This document shows, piece after piece, positions 57,889 to 64,000 of a DNA stretch of 64,000 bases; the first letter of the stretch is position 1, and each line of letters begins with the position of its first letter. Made by a program: the position numbers and the translations under genes. The notes under the pieces were generated by a model. It saw only the letters and a program-made list of their open reading frames with translations. It did no database searches and had not been told where the DNA came from. Source of the stretch: Pseudomonas sp. Irchel 3A7 (GTDB lineage Bacteria; Pseudomonadota; Gammaproteobacteria; Pseudomonadales; Pseudomonadaceae); assembly GCF_900187565.1 (NCBI RefSeq), contig NZ_FYED01000001.1:248001-312000 (forward strand). The letters run 5' to 3'.

Positions 57889-59484
57889 TCAGCGAGCTGT
57901 TGCCAGTTCCTGTTGGACACTGGCGACAGAGCGTGGCCAAGGTTTACCAGCCTGAACCTTCGCTGGCAAGGCCTTGATGGCGGTAACAGCTGCATCGCGG
58001 TTGGCGAAGCTACCGTAAGTGATGACGTAAAGCGGTTTGCCGTTGAGGACTTTCTTGAAATAACGGTACTCGCCACCCTGCTCCTTGACGAAGCTTTGCG
58101 CGGTCGCCTCGGAGCTGGTGCCGAGGATTTGTACCACGTAATTACCCGGCGCCTGACCGGCGTACCAGGTACCGCCAGCGGCCTTGGCCACGGTGGCCGG
58201 CTTCTCGGCAGGCTTGGCAGCAGCGGCCACGGCCGGTTTGGCCTGCGCCGGAGCAGGCTTGGCGGCAGCAGCTGGAGCCGGTGCCGGCTTGGCGGTAGCG
58301 ACTTGAGTCGGTGCCGGTGTCGGTTTGGCCGCTGGCGTTGGCGTTGGCGCCGGGCCAGCCGGGGCACCCTCAGGTGGCGCGATCGTGGTCACAGTCGGCG
58401 GCGTTGCGCTGGAGCCTTCCACCGGCACACCATCGTCGCCCTCGGTGATGCCACCGGCGGCTTCGGCGAGCGGGCCACGCATGACCGGTTGAGAATTACC
58501 GACCAACGGCAGTGGCATCGGTTGCGTGTTGCCGGCGAATTCGACGGCTGGTGCGCCGCCGTTCGACGCCCCCTGGCCGAGCGGCAATTGCGCCTGCTCG
58601 TTGGCGGGTACCCCCGTGGTCGGTGTTTTGGTGCGACCCGGCATCAGCCAGGCGGCGGCTACCGCGACCACAACGACGGCGGAAATCGCCAATACGTGTT
58701 TCTTCGGCATATTGAACCCCATACTTGGACGCTTGACCGCTGAGCGGCTGGCAATCATGGCTTCGATCATTGCATCGCGGGCGACCTGGTTGATGTTGCC
58801 AGGCCAACCGTCGGAGCTTTCGTGAATATCAGAGATCTGATCCGCGGTGAAAAGTTCGATACCCCGACCCGCGCCCTCAAGACGCTGCTCCAGATATTCG
58901 CGGGTTTCTTCTTCCGTGTAAGGCTGCAACTCGATGACGTGGAAGCGCTCTTCTTCGAGATGCAAAGCCTCAAGCTGGGCAATGAACGACGACTCGCCGA
59001 ACAGGAACACATGCGGACGACCTTCCGGCGCACCGGCAGCCAGCGCCATCAAGGCTTCGAGCGCAGACTCGTCGAGCTGCTCGGCATCATCCACCAGCAG
59101 ATAGACTTCCTGCCCCGTGAGCGCGAGCTGCACCACCTGATCCAGAATGGCACCGATCTCGGCCTGGGCAATGTCCAGCGCCTGGGCGACCTGACGCAGT
59201 ACGCCAGCCGAATCCCCAGCGCCACGAGCGGAAACCACTACGCTTTGCACCGACTGCTTGTTGGTGCTGGCCACCAGGGCCTGACGCAGCAGGGTCTTGC
59301 CACTGCCTTGCGGGCCAGTGACCACCAGCAGCAACTGGCTGTAGCGCGCCAGGTGGTGCAACTGCCCCAGCACCGGTTTGCGCTGGGCCGGGAAAAACTT
59401 GAAGCCAGGCACCCGTGGAGCAAAAGGGTCATGACTCAACTGGTAATGGCCGAGGAAAGCCTCGTCGGCATGCAAACTAGTCAT
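57889..59484 (-). CDS. AAA ATPase with C-terminal SPOR domain (DamX-like)
   Basis: 531 residues. N-terminal cytoplasmic AAA/ExeA-like ATPase (about 10-270) with Walker A GPQGSGKT at 57-64 and Walker B YLLVDDAEQLDES. One transmembrane helix (about 272-290, VLAISAVVVVAVAAAWLM), then a long Pro/Ala-rich periplasmic linker (about 295-445) and a SPOR domain (about 450-527) with YVVQILGTSSE. SPOR domains bind denuded septal peptidoglycan, so it should act at the division site. It follows aroB by 10 bp; the pil-aroKB-damX arrangement is common in gammaproteobacteria. Confidence 0.93.
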   Translation of the reverse strand: MTSLHADEAFLGHYQLSHDPFAPRVPGFKFFPAQRKPVLGQLHHLARYSQLLLVVTGPQGSGKTLLRQALVASTNKQSVQSVVVSARGAGDSAGVLRQVAQALDIAQAEIGAILDQVVQLALTGQEVYLLVDDAEQLDESALEALMALAAGAPEGRPHVFLFGESSFIAQLEALHLEEERFHVIELQPYTEEETREYLEQRLEGAGRGIELFTADQISDIHESSDGWPGNINQVARDAMIEAMIASRSAVKRPSMGFNMPKKHVLAISAVVVVAVAAAWLMPGRTKTPTTGVPANEQAQLPLGQGASNGGAPAVEFAGNTQPMPLPLVGNSQPVMRGPLAEAAGGITEGDDGVPVEGSSATPPTVTTIAPPEGAPAGPAPTPTPAAKPTPAPTQVATAKPAPAPAAAAKPAPAQAKPAVAAAAKPAEKPATVAKAAGGTWYAGQAPGNYVVQILGTSSEATAQSFVKEQGGEYRYFKKVLNGKPLYVITYGSFANRDAAVTAIKALPAKVQAGKPWPRSVASVQQELATAR

Positions 59485-59494
59485 CGCGTTCTTA

Positions 59495-60595
59495 TTAACC
59501 TTTAAGCTGAGCCAGGGCGCGGTAATCCGCTCCCAGCGTGGCCTGTAGAACCTCTTTCGGATAATCGTCGGTCACCACTGCTTCGCCCATGCGGCGCAGC
59601 AGCACCAGGCGCAATCGACCGTCGATCACTTTTTTATCAATTGCCATGTGTTCGAGGAAATCGGCTTCGCTCATCTCTTCAGGCGGGATGACCGGCAGGC
59701 CGGCACGCTGGAACAGACGAATGCCACGGTCGCGGTCCTGTTCGCTGATCCAGCCCAGGCGTGCGGACATTTCCAACGCCATCACGGTCCCAGCGGCAAC
59801 CGCTTCGCCGTGCAGCCAGACACCGTAACCCATATGGGTTTCGATGGCGTGACCAAAGGTATGCCCCAGGTTGAGCGTGGCACGTACACCGGTCTCTTTT
59901 TCGTCAGCTCCGACAACCGCCGCCTTGGCTGCGCACGAGCGCTCGATGGCATAAGTCAGCGCTTGCTGATCAAGATTGCGCAAGCGATCGACGTTATCTT
60001 CGAGCCAGGTCAGGAACGGCTCATCGCAGATCAGTCCGTACTTGATGACTTCGGCCAGACCGGCGGACAGCTCGCGGGGCGGCAGGGTCTTGAGGGAAGC
60101 AGTGTCGATCAGCACCACGTTCGGCTGGTAGAAAGCGCCGACCATGTTCTTGCCCAGCGGGTGATTGATACCGGTCTTGCCACCCACCGAAGAGTCGACT
60201 TGCGACAGCAAGGTGGTCGGAACCTGGATGAAATCGACACCGCGCTGGTAGCAGGCGGCCGCAAAACCGGCCATGTCGCCGATCACGCCGCCACCGAGGG
60301 CAATCACCGTGGTACGGCGGTCGTGCCGTGCGGTCAGCAGACCATCGAAAATCAGTTGCAGGGTTTCCCAGGTCTTGAAGGCTTCACCGTCGGGCAGCAC
60401 CACGGAGATCACCGAGAATTGCGCGAGGCTGCGGGTCAAACGTTCGAGATAGAGCGGCGCAACGGTTTCGTTGGAGATGATGGCCACTTGCCGTCCGCGG
60501 ATATGCGGGGCCAGCAGCTCGGGCTGATCCAACAAACCTTCGCCAATATGAATCGGGTAGCTGCGCTCGCCTAGATCGACCTTGAGTGTCTGCAT
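59495..60595 (-). CDS. aroB: 3-dehydroquinate synthase AroB
   Basis: 366 residues. Second step of the shikimate pathway: converts DAHP to 3-dehydroquinate using NAD+ and a divalent metal. The NAD loop [11 protein letters not shown] and [22 protein letters not shown] are diagnostic, and the metal ligands Glu and His lie in EVIKYG and [11 protein letters not shown]. Runs between aroK and the damX-like gene, in one direction, with a 148 bp gap to aroK. Confidence 0.98.
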   Translation of the reverse strand: MQTLKVDLGERSYPIHIGEGLLDQPELLAPHIRGRQVAIISNETVAPLYLERLTRSLAQFSVISVVLPDGEAFKTWETLQLIFDGLLTARHDRRTTVIALGGGVIGDMAGFAAACYQRGVDFIQVPTTLLSQVDSSVGGKTGINHPLGKNMVGAFYQPNVVLIDTASLKTLPPRELSAGLAEVIKYGLICDEPFLTWLEDNVDRLRNLDQQALTYAIERSCAAKAAVVGADEKETGVRATLNLGHTFGHAIETHMGYGVWLHGEAVAAGTVMALEMSARLGWISEQDRDRGIRLFQRAGLPVIPPEEMSEADFLEHMAIDKKVIDGRLRLVLLRRMGEAVVTDDYPKEVLQATLGADYRALAQLKG

Positions 60596-60743
60596 GTGTC
60601 CCCACAGTGAAGATGGAATCAGGCATCCTGCCTTGAGTTAACGAATGTCCACGGCCTCTGCTGTGACGCCGTTCGGTAGCCGTTCGCCACAACCTTGAGC
60701 GGTCGTGGCAGGACGCCGAGGATAGCGCATTTCGCGCTGCGCA

Positions 60744-61262
60744 TTAACGGGGAGGCAGCTGCTGCAAGCGTTCGAGAATATCGAGCACGACCATTCGCGG
60801 CGGCCGCTCATCGGTTTCCACCACCAGATCGGCGATTTCCCGATAAAGCGGATCACGGATTGCCAGCAGATCCCGAAGGGTCTTGGCCGGATCGGCAGTG
60901 CGCAACAGGGGCCGATTGCGATCACGGGATGTACGACCGACCTGCTGCTCGACGGACGCATGCAGATAGACCACCCGTCCGCCGGCATGCAGTGCCCGGC
61001 GATTGGCTTCGCGCATGACCGCGCCACCACCGGTCGCCAGCACCACACCGTCGTAATCGCAGAGTTCGGCAATCATTGCCTGCTCGCGGTCACGAAAGCC
61101 CGGCTCGCCTTCCTTGTCGAAGATCCATGGGATATTGGCGCCCGTGCGTAATTCAATTTCCTTATCGGAATCTTTGAATGGCAAGCGCAGCTCTTTGGCC
61201 AGCAACCGGCCGATGGTGCTCTTTCCAGCCCCCATCGGTCCTACAAGAATCAAATTTCGCAC
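60744..61262 (-). CDS. aroK: Shikimate kinase AroK
   Basis: 172 residues. Phosphorylates shikimate with ATP. Walker A motif GPMGAGKST is at residues 8-16. The shikimate-binding region DSDKEIE contains the conserved Asp residues, and GGGAVMRE is the second binding loop. Gene starts 4 bp after the pilQ stop, so it is part of the pil-aroKB operon. Confidence 0.97.
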   Translation of the reverse strand: MRNLILVGPMGAGKSTIGRLLAKELRLPFKDSDKEIELRTGANIPWIFDKEGEPGFRDREQAMIAELCDYDGVVLATGGGAVMREANRRALHAGGRVVYLHASVEQQVGRTSRDRNRPLLRTADPAKTLRDLLAIRDPLYREIADLVVETDERPPRMVVLDILERLQQLPPR

Positions 61263-61266
61263 AGAA

Positions 61267-63333
61267 TCAACGACTCACAGCAATCGCCTGGTTATTCATG
61301 ATACGCGGTGTGAGAAACACCAACAGCTCGGATTTTTTCTCCGAAACCACGTCACGCCGGAAAAGGCGGCCAAGATACGGCACATCGCCAAGAAATGGCA
61401 CCTTATCTACAACCTTGCTTTGAGTATTTGAGAAAACGCCACCAATGACGATGGTCTCGCCATCGTTGACCAGGACCTTGGCGTTGACCTCGTTTTTCTT
61501 GATGGGCGGCACATCCTGCACCTTGTTCAGGTAGTCCGGTTCGTCCTTGGTGACCTTGACCTCCATGATGATCCGGTTGTCCGGGGTTATCTGCGGCGTG
61601 ACTTCCAGCGACAGCGAGGCCTCCTTGAAGGACACCGAGGTAGCGCCGCTGGAACTGGCTTCCTGATAGGGAATTTCGGTGCCCTTGAGGATCTTGGCGG
61701 TCTCCTTGTCCGACGTGACCACCTTGGGTTGCGAGACGATTTCGCCGTTACCGGTTTTTTCCATGGCCGTCAGCTCCAGATCAAGCAACACGTTATCGGT
61801 GATGAACGCGATGCCGATCCCCGAGGTATTCCCCGCCGCACCCAAGTCGACGAACGGCGTATTGGTGCTGGTGCTTCCCGGCGTGCCGATGGTCGTGGAA
61901 GCGTTCGCACCGTTACTGACGCCGGAAGTATTCCAGTTGCCTTTGTTCTGGATCGAACCGCCCCAGCGCACGCCGAGGCTCTTGTCATAGTCGACGTTGG
62001 CTTCGACGATTCGCGCCTCGATCATCACCTGACGTACCGGGATATCCAGTTGCGCCACGATTCGACGCAGTTCATCGAGCCGATCCTGGGTCTGGTAGGC
62101 AATGATGTTGTTGGTCCGCTCATCGACAGTGATCGAACCCCGTTCGTCGACCTTTGCCTCGGCGCTGGTCACCGACTGGAACAGCTTGGCAATATCGGCC
62201 GCCTTGGCGTAATTGACCTGAAGCAATTCGCGCCGCAATGGCGCCAAATCCTCGATCTGCTTCTGCGACTCCAGTTCCTGACGTTCCCGGGCGGCGATTT
62301 CATCGGCCGGCGCCACCAGCAGGACGTTACCGATCCTGCGCTTGTCCAACCCCTTGGTTTTCAACACCAGATCCAACGCCTGATCCCACGGCACGTTTTG
62401 CAAACGCAGGGTGATGCCCCCTTGCACCGTGTCACTGGCCACCAGATTGAGATTGGTAAAGTCGGCGATCAGTTGCAGTACCGAGCGCACATCGATGTCC
62501 TGGAAGTTCAGCGACAGCTTTTCACCGCTGTAGGCGTAGCGGTCGGCATTGCGCTTTTGCAGGTCAACGACGGACATCGGGCGAATGCTGACGGTCAGCT
62601 TGTTGTCGGTCTGATAGGTCGAATAGTCGAAGGCACCACTGGGTTCGATCGTGATCGTGGCCCTGTCACCTGTGGCGCCGGCATTGACGAACTGCACCGG
62701 CGTGGCGAAGTCCTTGACGTCCAGGCGTACGCGCAATGGTTCAGGCAATCGGGTCCTGGCGAAACTCAGGACGATTTTGCCATCACGCTCCTGAATGTCT
62801 GGCGCAATGGATGGGTCCGACAAATCGATCACCACATTGCCTTCGCCCTGGGTGCCGCGCTGAAAATCCACTGCGCGAATGGCCTTCGTCGTCGGCGCAA
62901 GTGCACGCGCCGGGGCCACAGCAGCTGGTGGCCTGGATGTCGTACTTTTGGCGCCCGGGCCCACCACCACAAACAAGTTGTTGCCTTCGACCCGTGCGTT
63001 GTAAGGGGTCAACTGGGTCAGATTGATGATCAGCCGCGTGCGATCCCTGGCTTCGACCACCGTCGCACTTCGGGCATTGCCACTGCCCAGATCGCGCGTT
63101 TTGTTCGTCAGCTGACTGACGACACCGGGCAAGTCCAGCGCGATCCGCGCAGGCGACTCCGTCGTATAGCCATGGGGCATCGGAGGTTGTTCATCGAACG
63201 CCAGCTTTAACTCGACGCGGTCCCCAGGCAGCGAGGCGACATCCACTGCCTTGAGGTTGACCGCTTGTACCATCGGCGACAGCAGCGCTATCCATAGCGA
63301 CACTCCGAGGGTGGAGAAAATCCTGTTCATCAT
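61267..63333 (-). CDS. pilQ: Type IV pilus secretin PilQ
   Basis: 688 residues. Outer-membrane channel through which the type IV pilus passes. A signal peptide (about 1-24, ending MVQA) leads to two AMIN domains (about 30-260, predicted peptidoglycan contact), an STN/N0 domain (about 275-330), an N1 domain and the secretin core (about 420-680), with [15 protein letters not shown] near the end. An in-frame second ATG follows immediately. Ends 4 bp before aroK and starts 10 bp after pilP. Confidence 0.97.
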   Translation of the reverse strand: MMNRIFSTLGVSLWIALLSPMVQAVNLKAVDVASLPGDRVELKLAFDEQPPMPHGYTTESPARIALDLPGVVSQLTNKTRDLGSGNARSATVVEARDRTRLIINLTQLTPYNARVEGNNLFVVVGPGAKSTTSRPPAAVAPARALAPTTKAIRAVDFQRGTQGEGNVVIDLSDPSIAPDIQERDGKIVLSFARTRLPEPLRVRLDVKDFATPVQFVNAGATGDRATITIEPSGAFDYSTYQTDNKLTVSIRPMSVVDLQKRNADRYAYSGEKLSLNFQDIDVRSVLQLIADFTNLNLVASDTVQGGITLRLQNVPWDQALDLVLKTKGLDKRRIGNVLLVAPADEIAARERQELESQKQIEDLAPLRRELLQVNYAKAADIAKLFQSVTSAEAKVDERGSITVDERTNNIIAYQTQDRLDELRRIVAQLDIPVRQVMIEARIVEANVDYDKSLGVRWGGSIQNKGNWNTSGVSNGANASTTIGTPGSTSTNTPFVDLGAAGNTSGIGIAFITDNVLLDLELTAMEKTGNGEIVSQPKVVTSDKETAKILKGTEIPYQEASSSGATSVSFKEASLSLEVTPQITPDNRIIMEVKVTKDEPDYLNKVQDVPPIKKNEVNAKVLVNDGETIVIGGVFSNTQSKVVDKVPFLGDVPYLGRLFRRDVVSEKKSELLVFLTPRIMNNQAIAVSR

Positions 63334-63343
63334 TCGAGTTCCA

Positions 63344-63871
63344 CTAAGTGTGTTCTTTCAAAGAAATGGTCCGCGGCCTTTCCAGCCAGGCACCTTCGCC
63401 ATCGGGGACGATTTCGACCACATCGACTTGCGAGGCACTGATGGCGACGATCCGACCATCGTTGCGCCCCAGGTAATCTCCGACTTTCAGCCGATGTACC
63501 CCGCCGGCCCCGCGCAGCAGCGCAAAGGAGCCTGTCGCATTAGCGATCGTGCCGACCATTTCAAACTGCTCGATGTTGAAACCTTCGAGGTATTGCCTGA
63601 CCCGATCGGGGTCGGGCTTGACGTTGCGCGAGCCGTATCTCTGCCCGGCCAGGTCGATTCTGACTTGTCGGGAAAACGGGCTGCGCAGGTTGGCGGCGTT
63701 GTAAGTGAATGTGGGGTAAGACCGGAATGTCGGCGTTGGTTCAATCTTGCCCGGCGCCCGCAGGCGCATTTCGTTCATGTAAGCATCGAGATCACTGAAG
63801 TCATCGCAGCCACCACAACCGGCCAGGACGATCAACGCCACAACCATCGAAAAGACACGAATCGGGCTCAT
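63344..63871 (-). CDS. pilP: Type IV pilus assembly lipoprotein PilP
   Basis: 175 residues. Inner-membrane lipoprotein that links PilNO with the secretin. The lipobox LAGC lies at about residues 16-19 after a short signal peptide. The C-terminal beta domain (about 90-170) has the usual VGTIANATGSFALLRGAGGV pattern. Its ATG overlaps the pilO stop by 4 bp. Confidence 0.95.
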   Translation of the reverse strand: MSPIRVFSMVVALIVLAGCGGCDDFSDLDAYMNEMRLRAPGKIEPTPTFRSYPTFTYNAANLRSPFSRQVRIDLAGQRYGSRNVKPDPDRVRQYLEGFNIEQFEMVGTIANATGSFALLRGAGGVHRLKVGDYLGRNDGRIVAISASQVDVVEIVPDGEGAWLERPRTISLKEHT

Positions 63872-64000
63872 GGGTGCAGCCCCTTGTCGTTATAGCGATA
63901 GGTCTTGGCCAGGACGCTCATGCGTAACTTCGTCCCGCCGTCGGGATTTGCCGGCGCCAGGTCGAAATCATGCAAAGTGACGATGCGCGGCAGACCGGCT
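63868..64000 (-). CDS. pilO: Type IV pilus assembly protein PilO (C-terminal part only)
   Basis: Only the last about 44 codons are in the window; the rest lies beyond 64000. The frame ends ...KTYRYNDKGLHP and stops at 63868-63870, overlapping the pilP start (ATGA). The sequence before it, with LHDFDLAPA and KLRMSVLAKTYRY, is the C-terminal strand region of PilO, which pairs with PilN in the inner-membrane alignment complex. The call is based on this end and the strict pilO-pilP-pilQ order. Confidence 0.85.
   Translation of the reverse strand, partial: AGLPRIVTLHDFDLAPANPDGGTKLRMSVLAKTYRYNDKGLHP

Overview
The window is a high-GC gammaproteobacterial chromosome segment that I read as a Pseudomonas of the fluorescens group. 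The main reasons are the block pilO(partial)-pilP-pilQ-aroK-aroB-damX-like-gltB-gltD-hemE at the right end, the putP/putA pair, a Pseudomonas-type DUF6124 protein, and fourteen REPIN-like doublets (inverted pairs of about 22-25 bp REP arms) of two sequence families. I see no tRNA, rRNA, CRISPR array, insertion sequence or prophage.

Layout. 0.3-4.7 kb: a c-di-GMP phosphodiesterase with a degenerate GGDEF domain, msrA and rlmJ. 4.8-7.4 kb: a vgrG plus DUF4123 adaptor pair of a type VI secretion system with no effector gene beside it. 7.8-13.7 kb: proline uptake and catabolism (putP, putA) with five GTTGCA sites, the known PutA operator core, in the divergent promoter region. 13.9-20.7 kb: an unknown 70-residue protein with its own terminator, an acyl-CoA dehydrogenase, two chemoreceptors, and between them a zapA/TIGR02449 pair. 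21-28 kb: a K+/H+ antiporter, an MscK/MscM-type mechanosensitive channel, selO and trxC. 28.3-29.0 kb: an orphan ParA ATPase.

29.4-47.0 kb: an eighteen-gene, one-directional, almost completely overlapping operon for an aryl polyene (APE/xanthomonadin-type) pigment. An ammonia-lyase and an acyl-AMP ligase would make and load the aromatic starter. Two carrier proteins, two ketosynthases, a chain-length-factor-like protein, a ketoreductase and two hotdog dehydratases would build the polyene. Two acyltransferases and a glycosyltransferase would finish a lipid anchor. A LolA-like carrier, an MMPL pump and a lipoprotein would move it to the outer membrane. Accessory genes are a flavin-dependent halogenase-like enzyme, which predicts a halogenated product, and an ion-exchanger-like membrane protein. 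REPINs have inserted at three gene junctions of this operon. Two of them are in frame and are apparently translated as part of secretion signals.

47.1-50.1 kb: a DUF6124 gene whose leader holds a strongly structured element, then a divergent LysR/MFS pair. 50.2-64 kb: core genes for haem (hemE), glutamate synthase (gltBD), a DamX-like SPOR protein, the shikimate pathway (aroK, aroB) and the type IV pilus secretin (pilQ, pilP, end of pilO).

The most noteworthy items are the in-frame REPIN insertions in signal sequences of one operon, the halogenase-equipped aryl polyene cluster, and the structured RNA-like element upstream of DUF6124.
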